Source: a virus
Virus record (IMG/VR): IMGVR_UViG_3300043570_003757
Coordinates: 1-25,014 of that record
Strand: one strand, 5' to 3'
Length of the DNA stretch: 25,014 bases
A model generated the notes under the pieces. That model did not search any database. It was given only the letters and a program-made list of their open reading frames with translations, and had not been told where the DNA came from. The position numbers and the translations under genes are program-made. Below are positions 1 to 7,674 of the stretch, in pieces (position 1 is the first letter of the stretch; each line of letters starts with the position of its first letter).

Positions 1-350
1 TATGTTATAATAAGCTTCAGGAATCGTCTGGTGTGGATGAGAATCTGAGGGTAAGGCTAGAGGATAGTGTCAGGGCTATGAGCAAGATCGACGATAGGAA
101 GGTCTTCTTTATGAAGAGACAGGATAGCTTGAGTTTTAGAAACATCACCAATTACTACATGAATAAGAAAATATGCAAAGAGTATCTAGCCTTGTCGAAG
201 GCTGCTATTGGTGCGATGAAAGCTCTTTCGACGATCGACCCTCAAGAGCGACAGCTGCTGCCTTCTGACGCTGCTCTTTACCTCTTGCGTATTAGAATTT
301 TGGACCAACACGGAGATTCTGAGATGATCAAGGACATAATAAATGCATGA
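1..350 (+). CDS. Unknown protein, 3' part of a gene entering from upstream
   Basis: The reading frame is open from the first complete codon (position 3) to a TGA at 348-350, so the gene probably begins before the window. A GTG at 33, with AGGA about 10 bases upstream, is a possible internal start giving 105 aa. The visible protein is basic and predicted mostly helical, with many Arg/Lys (e.g. KKICKEYLALSKAAIGAMKAL). It has no membrane segment, no cysteine pair and no motif I recognise. It precedes the ribonucleotide reductase gene by 120 bases, which is enough for a separate leader. Function unknown. Confidence 0.6.
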   Translation, partial: CYNKLQESSGVDENLRVRLEDSVRAMSKIDDRKVFFMKRQDSLSFRNITNYYMNKKICKEYLALSKAAIGAMKALSTIDPQERQLLPSDAALYLLRIRILDQHGDSEMIKDIINA

Positions 351-470
351 GAGCATAATTATGATTCTTGGTCTTGCCTCTGGCCTCAAAATTTTAACTG
401 GCGATAGTCTTGGAAGCCATACTACGAACGAAATGAAAAGACCTACAAAGTAGGCCAGAGGAGCTATTCT

Positions 471-2696
471 ATGTCAGTGGTAGAAGTGAAATCAGGAAGC
501 AAATTCAAAATCCTAAAGCCAACACCTAAAATTGTCAACATAGGTGATACCTACTTCGGCCCAGCCTACAAAGAATGCAAGCCCTTCAAGCTTACCAACA
601 CATTCCTAGACGCATATAAAGGCAAAAAACCAAATTTCGGGTTCAACGGACTAGGTGAATTCGTCTTCTATCGCACATATTCAAGAGATAAAGCAGAAGG
701 CGGAAAAGAATCATTTCTAGACGTAGCGAAAAGAGTCGTAGAAGGATGCTACGAAATCCAGCGACGGCACTGCCTATCAATCCACATCCCATGGGATTAT
801 GATAAAGCTCAAGATAGCGCGCAAGAAATGTTCGACAGAATGTGGTCATTTAAATTCCTGCCACCCGGTCGTGGATTATGGATGATGGGTACAGACTTCA
901 TGTACGCCAGAGGCTCAGCCGCATTAAACAATTGCGGGATGACCTCGACTGACATGAACCGTCACACTGATCCTGCTGAGCCATACTGCTTCATGATGGA
1001 CATGAGTATGCTTGGTGTTGGTATCGGATTCGACACTAAAGGCGCTGGCCAAGTAGAAATCCAAAAGCCAAACGAATCAAGATACGTTGAATACGAAGTG
1101 CATGATAGCCGCGAAGGTTGGGTCGATTCACTCCGAACACTGCTGCACTCCTACACCAAGAAATCCAATAATGGTGAAGTGGTCTTTAATTATGAAAAGA
1201 TCAGGCCAGCTGGTTCAGCGATCGGTGGATTCGGTGGGACTGCTGCCGGAGCGAATATCTTGTCCGACATGCATGAGATGTTCAGAAGACATTTGGACAG
1301 AAAAATCGGCAAGACACTGAGCAGTGGTGACATAGTAGACCTAATGAATTACATTGGCAAGTGTGTCGTTGCTGGCAATGTTCGCAGAACGGCACAGATA
1401 GCTTTTGGTGAAGCTGGTGATGAGGAATACTCATCACTAAAAAACCCTTATGCTTTCTTACCTGATAAGATCAAGTCTCTGATTCAGGACAAGGAAGGTA
1501 TGGCTTGGGGTAGAGCTACCAATTCTGTAGCTCATCTTGATGTGTCGGATTTTGACACTTCTGGTCTTACGCCAGAAGAACAGAATTTGCTGCTCCAAGG
1601 TACTATTCAGTGGTCAGCACTTAACAACCATCGATGGGCAAGTAACAATAGCGTCTTCGCTAAAGTAGGCATGCCTTATAGACAATATGAAAAGGATATT
1701 GCTACCAACGGTGAACCTGGCTTCTTATGGCTAGAAAATTGCCGAAATTTTGGTAGAATGATTGATGGTTATAAAGAGGGGATTGATGGGGAGGTGGTGG
1801 GGAGTAACCCATGCGCAGAACAATCGTTAGAAGACTCGGAACTATGCTGCTTGGTAGAGTCATTCCCTAATTTGCATCAGGATGACGAGGATTACAAGCG
1901 CACTTTGAAGTTCGCTTTCCTCTACGCTAAGACGGTAACCTTGTTGCCTACTCACTCTGCTCGCACCAATGCGGTCATGCTCCGTAATCGTCGTATAGGT
2001 CTTAGCCAGAGTGGGATTGTTCAGGCTTTTGCGCAGTTTGGTCGGCGTGAAGTGCTTAGCAAGTTCTGTGATGAGGGCTATAATGTAATCAAGCAGTGGG
2101 ATAAGGTTTATAGCAGATGGTTGTGCATCCCGCAGAGCATCAAGATCACGAGTGTGAAACCTTCTGGTACTGTCAGCCTTCTTACGGGCTGCACGCCAGG
2201 CATTCATTATCCGGAGGCTCAGCATTATTGGCGTCGAGTTCGTGTGAAGAGTGATAGTCCTTTGGTGCAGATTCTAAAGGATGCTGGGTATCATATCGAG
2301 CCTTCTGTGACAGATCCTGCCAATACTGCGGTTATCAAATTCGCTGTGTCCGATCCTAGAGTGAAACCGACTAATGAGATTTCTATCTGGGAACAGGTTG
2401 CTAACACTGTCGATTTCCAAAGATATTGGGCTGATAACCAAGTCTCTGTTACGATCAAGTTTAAGCCAGAGGAAGCTAAGGATATTGTAAGCGTACTTGA
2501 GGTTTATGAGGACCAATTGAAGAGCATTAGCTTCTTGCCTCATTCTAACCATGGGTACGCTCAAGCTCCTTATGAGCCATGCACAGAGCAGGAAGTAATT
2601 GAGTATAACTCAAAGCTCATCGATTTGGATTTTTCTTCTTACTATGGTAAAGAAGAGGGTTCTAAGTTCTGCGACGGTGAGCAATGCGTATTGTGA
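471..2696 (+). CDS. Adenosylcobalamin-dependent ribonucleoside-triphosphate reductase (class II, monomeric)
   Basis: This enzyme reduces ribonucleotides to deoxyribonucleotides, using coenzyme B12 to make the thiyl radical, and supplies dNTPs for phage replication. The 741-aa length is close to the 739 aa of the Lactobacillus leichmannii enzyme (RTPR), and the catalytic cysteines line up in spacing. C155 (NNCGM) is one partner of the reducing disulfide. C448 in NPCAEQSLED is the radical cysteine, with N446 and E450 beside it. C459 is the second disulfide partner, 11 residues after C448 as in RTPR (408/419). C734 and C739 form the C-terminal shuttle pair (RTPR 731/736). FLPPGRGLWMMGT at 129-141 is typical of the family. 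The start is well set by AGAGGAG seven bases upstream. Codon choice shifts between the 5' and 3' ends. A terminator hairpin follows. T4 itself uses an unrelated-subunit class Ia enzyme (NrdA/NrdB). The alternative, a class II NrdJ of the dimeric diphosphate type, fits the motifs less well. Confidence 0.95.
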   Translation: MSVVEVKSGSKFKILKPTPKIVNIGDTYFGPAYKECKPFKLTNTFLDAYKGKKPNFGFNGLGEFVFYRTYSRDKAEGGKESFLDVAKRVVEGCYEIQRRHCLSIHIPWDYDKAQDSAQEMFDRMWSFKFLPPGRGLWMMGTDFMYARGSAALNNCGMTSTDMNRHTDPAEPYCFMMDMSMLGVGIGFDTKGAGQVEIQKPNESRYVEYEVHDSREGWVDSLRTLLHSYTKKSNNGEVVFNYEKIRPAGSAIGGFGGTAAGANILSDMHEMFRRHLDRKIGKTLSSGDIVDLMNYIGKCVVAGNVRRTAQIAFGEAGDEEYSSLKNPYAFLPDKIKSLIQDKEGMAWGRATNSVAHLDVSDFDTSGLTPEEQNLLLQGTIQWSALNNHRWASNNSVFAKVGMPYRQYEKDIATNGEPGFLWLENCRNFGRMIDGYKEGIDGEVVGSNPCAEQSLEDSELCCLVESFPNLHQDDEDYKRTLKFAFLYAKTVTLLPTHSARTNAVMLRNRRIGLSQSGIVQAFAQFGRREVLSKFCDEGYNVIKQWDKVYSRWLCIPQSIKITSVKPSGTVSLLTGCTPGIHYPEAQHYWRRVRVKSDSPLVQILKDAGYHIEPSVTDPANTAVIKFAVSDPRVKPTNEISIWEQVANTVDFQRYWADNQVSVTIKFKPEEAKDIVSVLEVYEDQLKSISFLPHSNHGYAQAPYEPCTEQEVIEYNSKLIDLDFSSYYGKEEGSKFCDGEQCVL

Positions 2697-2721
2697 TGAT
2701 TGCTATGGCATGAGGATGATG

Positions 2722-2751
2722 GTGGCCAGAAGCTATACTTCTGGCCACTTT
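2722..2751 (+). terminator. Stem-loop terminator after the ribonucleotide reductase gene
   Basis: A perfect 11-bp inverted repeat (GTGGCCAGAAG at 2722-2732, CTTCTGGCCAC at 2738-2748) encloses a 5-base loop. Only three T residues follow, so the intrinsic terminator is imperfect, but it sits 25 bases after the stop and before a new Shine-Dalgarno sequence. Confidence 0.75.
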
Positions 2752-2782
2752 AGTATACAAAAATAATTCAGGAGACAATAAT

Positions 2783-3667
2783 ATGATCTATGAAAATATT
2801 GGCCGTCGTTCTATTCTAAAAGGTATTGGTGCTGCGATGGGCAATCCGCTAGGATTGTTTCAAAAAGCAGCGGTTGCGACGGCTAAGGAGTTGGCTGCGA
2901 GTGTTGTGGTTAATAGAAACATCACAAAATGTACTACAGATATGATTCCTAGTATCATAAATCGATATATATACGACGATGCGCACATACCAGTGATTAA
3001 TGGATTGGTAGAGTATCATTCGTCGTTCCATGGAAAAATATATCTAGATCCAAATGATGTAGGTGCTAATATAGCTAAATATTATAAGAATGATTTTGGC
3101 AAGTTAATAGTTGAAACTATTGGTCAAGAGGGCTTGTTTAATATTGATAAGGCATTTGGTGGGGTGTTTTCTAAGTTGTTTACGAACGCGGCTAATTATA
3201 TGGGACCACAGAAATTAGCTAAGGCTATTATGGATACTCAGGGTTACGATGTAGAGATGTTTTTAAATGCGATGCAAGATGTTGCTAAATTTTCTAATGT
3301 TATGACAAAGATGTTCAACCCTTCTGCTTTAGAGGTGTTTAAAAATACTTTCGATATGCGTGGGTATAAAGAGGGCCGAGAAGGAGATCCATGGCTTAAA
3401 GCAAGCGAGTCGGTTGTTAAAGATATGGAAGAATATTTTAAAAACCGTGGTGTAGAATTTAACATTCACAATATGTATAGGCAGAACCATAGACACTTGG
3501 AAGATACTGACGTCAAGACTCAAGCAAATGAGATCAGCGACGATGATTGGATGGCGGTTGCTCATGGTGGATATGAGCCGGGCCAGAGTGGGGGTTACTC
3601 TAAAGACAGAGTGTTTGAGTCAGTTCATTGTTTTACGAATGAATATAGACGATTGTTAAAAGGGTAA
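2783..3667 (+). CDS. Unknown 294-aa protein
   Basis: An AGGAG sits eight bases before the ATG, so the start is secure. The protein is soluble-looking apart from an N-terminal Ala/Gly-rich stretch (residues 8-42) that begins RRSILKGIGAAMG. The middle is helical with several aromatic and Asp/Asn positions. The C-terminal quarter has charged, His-rich segments (NRGVEFNIHNMYRQNHRHLE at 221-240) and a Gly-rich turn (GGYEPGQSGGYSKDR). I recognise no family. It is flanked by a terminator upstream and by the zinc-ribbon gene downstream, whose leader shares the CAGGAGACA sequence, so the two may be regulated alike. No enzyme motif was seen; a virion or host-takeover role cannot be distinguished. Confidence 0.8.
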   Translation: MIYENIGRRSILKGIGAAMGNPLGLFQKAAVATAKELAASVVVNRNITKCTTDMIPSIINRYIYDDAHIPVINGLVEYHSSFHGKIYLDPNDVGANIAKYYKNDFGKLIVETIGQEGLFNIDKAFGGVFSKLFTNAANYMGPQKLAKAIMDTQGYDVEMFLNAMQDVAKFSNVMTKMFNPSALEVFKNTFDMRGYKEGREGDPWLKASESVVKDMEEYFKNRGVEFNIHNMYRQNHRHLEDTDVKTQANEISDDDWMAVAHGGYEPGQSGGYSKDRVFESVHCFTNEYRRLLKG

Positions 3668-3733
3668 TATTGACACTCAAAACCAACCCTGCCACAGAAA
3701 ATCGCCGGAGAAACTAATAACAGGAGACAAAAA

Positions 3734-3967
3734 ATGACTGAGACCAACGAAGCACAGACCAACGAAGCACAGACCAACGAAGCACAGACCAACGAAGCAC
3801 AGACCAACGAAGCACAGACCAACGAAGCACAGACCAACGACTTTCTTGCTTCTACGTGTGGTAATTGTGGAGCGGAATTAGTAGGCAATGTCCAGTCGCC
3901 CGATGAAAGCCTCTGTTGTGATTGCTACAGATACAATAATGATGATAATGATTACGTCGAAAACTGA
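3734..3967 (+). CDS. Small zinc-ribbon protein with N-terminal TNEAQ pentapeptide repeats
   Basis: The 77-aa product begins MTE and then carries six perfect TNEAQ repeats (residues 4-33) and a partial seventh. A four-cysteine zinc ribbon follows: CGNC at 42-45 and, after a 17-residue spacer, CCDC at 63-66. It ends in an Asn/Asp-rich acidic tail. AGGAG lies eight bases before the ATG. The repeat half should be a disordered, polar, acidic linker, and the ribbon may bind DNA, RNA or a protein. The repeats are identical at base level, which points to recent expansion by slippage. It lies between an unknown gene and the UvsW-like helicase, with a terminator after it. Function unknown; the zinc site is inferred from cysteine spacing only. 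Confidence 0.8.
   Translation: MTETNEAQTNEAQTNEAQTNEAQTNEAQTNEAQTNDFLASTCGNCGAELVGNVQSPDESLCCDCYRYNNDDNDYVEN
3743..3841 (+). repeat. Six perfect 15-bp tandem repeats plus a partial copy
   Basis: The unit ACCAACGAAGCACAG is repeated six times without a mismatch (3743-3832), followed by ACCAACGA. It is in frame inside the small zinc-ribbon gene and encodes TNEAQ. It has no spacers and is not a CRISPR. Confidence 0.97.
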
Positions 3968-4038
3968 ATCCGATGTATATCAAGATTCCATTGCTTCACT
4001 AACAGCTATAGACAGCTAATTAAAGAAGTATGGTGATC

Positions 4039-4069
4039 AAATGGGCCAGGATTACCACTGGCCCATTTT
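4039..4069 (+). terminator. Stem-loop terminator between the zinc-ribbon and helicase genes
   Basis: A perfect 11-bp inverted repeat (AAATGGGCCAG at 4039-4049, CTGGCCCATTT at 4058-4068) has an 8-base loop and runs into TTTT. It overlaps the most upstream possible start of the helicase frame (ATG 4030), which argues that the helicase really starts at 4084. Confidence 0.75.
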
Positions 4070-4083
4070 CGTATTTAAAAAAT

Positions 4084-5673
4084 ATGATAGCAGAAATACA
4101 AGACAACCAGCACGTATATTTCTCCCACATAACGCATGTCGAAGAAGACATATTATGGGTAGAATTTAGTGTCACTAGACCAAACCGCTATATCGATCCC
4201 ACACAATTAGGTAACTGGGATGGCGTCTTTAGGAAATACAACAGAGCCAAAAAGCGCATAGCTAGACCATTATTAGATTATCTCAAAAAAATATGCGCCA
4301 AAAAGAATCTAATGCTTGATATAGTCGACAAAAGAAAGCCATGGAAATACGAGCCTATAGATCCAGAAGAAATAAAAGAAGACTTTCTCCCTGGCATTAC
4401 ACTAGCAGAATATCAAATAAATGCGATTAAAAAGGCTGTAGAAGAAGAAGTCGGTATAATAGACCTGCCAACAGGAGCCGGAAAGACAGAAGTATTAAGT
4501 GGTATATGTAAAGCAATACAATGCCCGACCATCATATTAGCTGACCAGACGATCGTAGTTGATCAGATAAAGCAACGGTTAGAATTACGAGACGTTACTG
4601 AAGAGGTCGGGTTGTTTTACGCTGGTAAGAGACCAAATGGTCAATTAATAGTTGTGGGATCGATCCAATCATTATCTGCTCCTAGTAAGGTCCCTGAATA
4701 TCCGACGCAGAAGAAGGATGAAACCGATAAAGCATATGCCAAGAGAGTTGAGGGTTGGGAGAGGAAGATATCTGCGTTTGAAACGAGAAAGAAGAATGCT
4801 AAAGTTCTTTTAAAGTACGTCCAAAATGCTGAAATGATTATTGTGGATGAGTGTGACAGGGCTGTATCTGATGCTTGGAAGAGCCTTTTTCGATACTATG
4901 TTAAGGCTCGTAGAAGGTATGGTGTGTCGGGTACGCCGTATGATCCTTCTAAACCTGTTGAAGCGATGGTATTACAGGAACATCTTGGGTCTATTATAGT
5001 AAGCGAGACTAGGCAGCACATTACTGATTTGGGAAGAATCATCCCGTGTGAATACTTTATGGTAGGTTTCGGGCTTGATGGTAGTATTAGCGATTCTACT
5101 GCTTATGACATAGCCTATGATGAGCAGATGACTAACAACCCTAAGTATTATCATTTATTAAAGAACATATGCAAAAAGTATTCTGTAAACGACGATGGTA
5201 CGCTTGTTATCGTCGAGAGGGAAGCTATAGGGCTAAGATTAAAAGACGAACTGTGTCAGATGGGTATTAAAGCTGATTTCATTTATGGTAAGACACCTAA
5301 GGCAGCGAGAAATGAAGCTTTTAGAGCTTTTGAGCGTAGGGAAATTCAGGTTTTGATCGGCGGTAAGATCATAAATCGTGGCCTTGATCTTGCTGGCGGT
5401 TGTGAGACCATGGTTCTTGCTTGTGGTGGGAAATTGAGGTCTGAGTTTCTTCAGAAGATTGGTAGAGCATTAAGGAGAAATAAAAAGGGTAAGAGTAAGG
5501 TTTTTGATGTTATGTTTAGAAATAACAAGTATCTTTATAATCATAGTAAAGAGCGATTGAAGACGATGATTGATGCTGGATATCCTACGAAGATAGTGTT
5601 GCCAAAGGGTATCATGCCTGGCGAAGATTTTATTAGTTCGCGTTATAGAATTCCAAAGAAATATTTAGTATAA
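4084..5673 (+). CDS. uvsW: UvsW-like SF2 DNA/RNA helicase
   Basis: The 529-aa product is an ATP-driven helicase like T4 UvsW, which unwinds R-loops and drives branch migration in recombination-dependent replication and the switch away from origin replication. Numbering from ATG 4084: residues 1-90 resemble the UvsW N-terminal domain (GNWDG at 43-47). LAEYQINAI at 107-115 is Q-motif-like. LPTGAGKT at 128-135 is Walker A, IIVDECDRA at 252-260 is motif II, SGTP at 282-285 is motif III, and QKIGRALRR at 457-465 is motif VI. An in-frame ATG at 4030 would add 18 residues, but that stretch is the terminator hairpin. T4 UvsW begins close to the equivalent of 4084. Neither start has a good Shine-Dalgarno sequence. 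Motif II is DECD rather than the DECH I recall for UvsW. The 5' third favours A/C-ending codons and the 3' third G/T-ending ones. Confidence 0.88.
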   Translation: MIAEIQDNQHVYFSHITHVEEDILWVEFSVTRPNRYIDPTQLGNWDGVFRKYNRAKKRIARPLLDYLKKICAKKNLMLDIVDKRKPWKYEPIDPEEIKEDFLPGITLAEYQINAIKKAVEEEVGIIDLPTGAGKTEVLSGICKAIQCPTIILADQTIVVDQIKQRLELRDVTEEVGLFYAGKRPNGQLIVVGSIQSLSAPSKVPEYPTQKKDETDKAYAKRVEGWERKISAFETRKKNAKVLLKYVQNAEMIIVDECDRAVSDAWKSLFRYYVKARRRYGVSGTPYDPSKPVEAMVLQEHLGSIIVSETRQHITDLGRIIPCEYFMVGFGLDGSISDSTAYDIAYDEQMTNNPKYYHLLKNICKKYSVNDDGTLVIVEREAIGLRLKDELCQMGIKADFIYGKTPKAARNEAFRAFERREIQVLIGGKIINRGLDLAGGCETMVLACGGKLRSEFLQKIGRALRRNKKGKSKVFDVMFRNNKYLYNHSKERLKTMIDAGYPTKIVLPKGIMPGEDFISSRYRIPKKYLV

Positions 5674-5710
5674 TTTAGGCAGTATATAATTAGAACATGG
5701 AGTAATGTAA

Positions 5711-6700
5711 ATGTCTGATGAGATAATCGTGGATGCGTCAGAAGAACTAGTGCTAGATGAGCTGATCGTCGATGTGGAGGCAGAAGTAGAGGTAGAAGTA
5801 CCAGAAGCGCCGCCCATGCGTCGACTTTATTTCATTAATGAGATAGTAGAGTGGAATTTAACACAATACATTTGGACTGGTTGTACGAGGGTTGAACTTC
5901 GCGATGAGATAATGAGCCATGCAACCGAATTGATTAGACAGATTATACGTAAGCAGGGTTTGCACACGATTTATCCCGGTGCTGAAGAATCTGCTTTTGG
6001 TGATTTGTTGCAGACTGCGTGGTGCCAACTTGAGAGAACGCTTTATAAGTATCGATCGAGACCGCATTGTAGGAATTGTTTTAATCCCGATAGACCATCA
6101 GACTCTTTGTTATATGATCCTCCTCCGAAGCAATATGGTATTATTACTATAGATGATGTTGTTGAAAAGATTGATAAATGTCCTATATGTAATGTTAAAT
6201 TCTTACCATATCCGTATGTCTTGCCTAAACAAGGATTATATGGTGGTACTGAGACAATCATATTTAGGGGCATGAGTAAAGTTTTTAATATGTGGTCGCA
6301 GATAGCCAGAACGGTAATCTTGGCTTACATCAAAAAAGAAGGCAGAGATAGGAAGAATGGTCATAACTATATGAACCATCTTGGGTCTAGAAACAAGTCC
6401 CAAAACAATATGATAGAAAGATTTATTCTTGAAGCCAGACAATTATCAAAATACAATGATGACTTCCTAAAAATAATAGAGACATTGGAGCTGTTGGTGA
6501 AAGAGGATGACAAGCCTCACGATGGGTTGATCGGTAAACTTGTGGATAAATCTGGTCTATCACGTGCTATTATCACAAATTGGTTTAAATATATTAAATA
6601 TCAAAGTTTCGATTTTACAGACAGCCCTGTGAACAGGATTAGAGGCGAATATAAGAATGATCGAAAGAAAGTAATAAACGACGAAGAAGACTTTGGATAA
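5711..6700 (+). CDS. Putative late transcription sigma factor (gp55-like) with a zinc ribbon
   Basis: This 329-aa protein looks like a divergent sigma-70-type factor, which in T4 (gp55) directs host RNA polymerase to late promoters. Residues 1-35 are an acidic Val/Glu-rich tail. Residues 92-115 (FGDLLQTAWCQLERTLYKY) resemble sigma region 2.1, and 192-216 (NMWSQIARTVILAYIKKE followed by basic GRDRKN) resemble regions 2.3-2.4. Between them, CRNC at 120-123 and CPIC at 157-160 make a probable zinc ribbon absent from T4 gp55. A helix-turn-helix-like segment lies at 272-298 (GLIGKLVDKSGLSRAIITNW). GGAG precedes the ATG by 8 bases. It stands just before the terminase and head genes, which would be its late targets. 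The sigma call is a pattern judgement; another DNA-binding regulator is the main alternative. Confidence 0.55.
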   Translation: MSDEIIVDASEELVLDELIVDVEAEVEVEVPEAPPMRRLYFINEIVEWNLTQYIWTGCTRVELRDEIMSHATELIRQIIRKQGLHTIYPGAEESAFGDLLQTAWCQLERTLYKYRSRPHCRNCFNPDRPSDSLLYDPPPKQYGIITIDDVVEKIDKCPICNVKFLPYPYVLPKQGLYGGTETIIFRGMSKVFNMWSQIARTVILAYIKKEGRDRKNGHNYMNHLGSRNKSQNNMIERFILEARQLSKYNDDFLKIIETLELLVKEDDKPHDGLIGKLVDKSGLSRAIITNWFKYIKYQSFDFTDSPVNRIRGEYKNDRKKVINDEEDFG

Positions 6701-6708
6701 GGAACACA

Positions 6709-7167
6709 ATGGACATTCTTGAAGAAATCCTGAAAAAAATAGACAATAAGACGATCACACTCGAAGATTTTAATCGTCTTATCAAAGAAAGTACCCCAGA
6801 AGGGGTTCAAGAGAAAATAAGAAGAAGAGTACAAAGGAACGCTACAGACTCTCATATTGACCGCAAGGGTCACCAACCGTTAAGCGCCCCGAATATGACC
6901 AGCAGAGTGGTCCCGAAACGTAAGCCAAGTAATAATCAAAAGAATAATGGCCGTGGTGACATAGGTAGGAAACACAGTGCGGAAACTGTCAAAGCCATGT
7001 ATGAAGAAGAGCAAAAAGAAGCTAAGACTGATGCGAAATATTTTGATAAGGCCAAAGAATTATCTAGCCTAGTCAAAGACAAAGATGTTATCAAGTATTT
7101 GATGGACAATAACTTAATCGATTCTAATTTTGCACATGCGATCTTGAAAGAGCTTGACGATGAGTGA
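6709..7167 (+). CDS. Unknown charged 152-aa protein
   Basis: It starts 8 bases after the sigma-like gene, with AAGGAA five bases before the ATG. It ends inside the next gene (8-base overlap), so it belongs to the same operon as the terminase genes. The N-terminus (MDILEEILKKIDNKTITLED) and C-terminus are helical and acidic, while the middle (about 50-90) is basic, Pro/Asn-rich and probably disordered (VVPKRKPSNNQKNNGRG). A small transcription co-regulator (T4 gp33 role) or a packaging accessory protein would suit the location, but no motif supports either. Function unknown. Confidence 0.8.
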   Translation: MDILEEILKKIDNKTITLEDFNRLIKESTPEGVQEKIRRRVQRNATDSHIDRKGHQPLSAPNMTSRVVPKRKPSNNQKNNGRGDIGRKHSAETVKAMYEEEQKEAKTDAKYFDKAKELSSLVKDKDVIKYLMDNNLIDSNFAHAILKELDDE

Positions 7168-7672
7168 TCTCGACTCTCTTTTCGATGAATTAGATAATGG
7201 TGATATAGACGAACGTATCAATATACCAGACGTGGTGGCCGAGAAGATTATTATAGCTGACACGTCTGTGGTGCAAGAAACCAAGGTTATAGAACATACG
7301 CCGCCACCGGTTGATATAGTAGCATATCACAAAATGATGGACTCAGTTACTGAAGATGTGCTATCCGCATGTAAAAAGGACAGGATAGAGATCCAAGAAG
7401 TCGTGGATTTGATGTTTGGCGAAATCAGGAATGATCAAGAAGCGGGGAGAAATCCATCGCGTGGCTACACGGACAATCTTACGAAATTGCTAGAAGTAAA
7501 AGCCAATGTTAATATGATTGCTGTTAAGATGATGGAGGCTAATGCTAAAATGCTAGCTGCCACCAAGGCCGGGGCAATCACCGTTAATAATAATAACATG
7601 AATGTGGCGACTGGTGATGATTATCTAAAACAAATACTATCAGAACCAATGGCTTCAACAGATGAGTATTAA
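7160..7672 (+). CDS. Terminase small subunit (gp16-like)
   Basis: The small terminase binds phage DNA and regulates the large subunit during genome packaging. The 170-aa length and the position two bases before the large-subunit gene match T4 gp16 (164 aa). The layout also fits: an acidic N-terminus (MSDLDSLFDELDNGD), a helical centre (LTKLLEVKANVNMIAVKMME, about 111-130), and a C-terminal segment with AITVNNNNMNVATG resembling gp16's MNIQNATVF-like tail. ATG 7160 overlaps the previous stop (ATGAGTGA); a TTG at 7154 is a less likely start. No separate helix-turn-helix is obvious, as in T4. Identification leans on position as much as on sequence. Confidence 0.75.
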   Translation: MSDLDSLFDELDNGDIDERINIPDVVAEKIIIADTSVVQETKVIEHTPPPVDIVAYHKMMDSVTEDVLSACKKDRIEIQEVVDLMFGEIRNDQEAGRNPSRGYTDNLTKLLEVKANVNMIAVKMMEANAKMLAATKAGAITVNNNNMNVATGDDYLKQILSEPMASTDEY

Positions 7673-7674
7673 AA

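Noticed and set aside
361-453. 30-codon plus-strand frame MILGLASGLKILTGD between the first gene and the reductase
   Set aside because: Weak ribosome-binding site, very short, and no supporting feature; kept as possible but not called.
2783-2910. Tat-like signal (RRSILKGIGAAMG) at the N-terminus of the 294-aa protein
   Set aside because: The twin Arg fits, but the following stretch is too polar and broken for a typical hydrophobic core, and no cleavage motif is clear.
3743-3841. CRISPR-like array
   Set aside because: Direct 15-bp units with no spacers, inside a coding frame.
3625-3888. Minus-strand frame with SLVCA repeats
   Set aside because: It is the antisense reading of the TNEAQ repeat array and has no ribosome-binding site.
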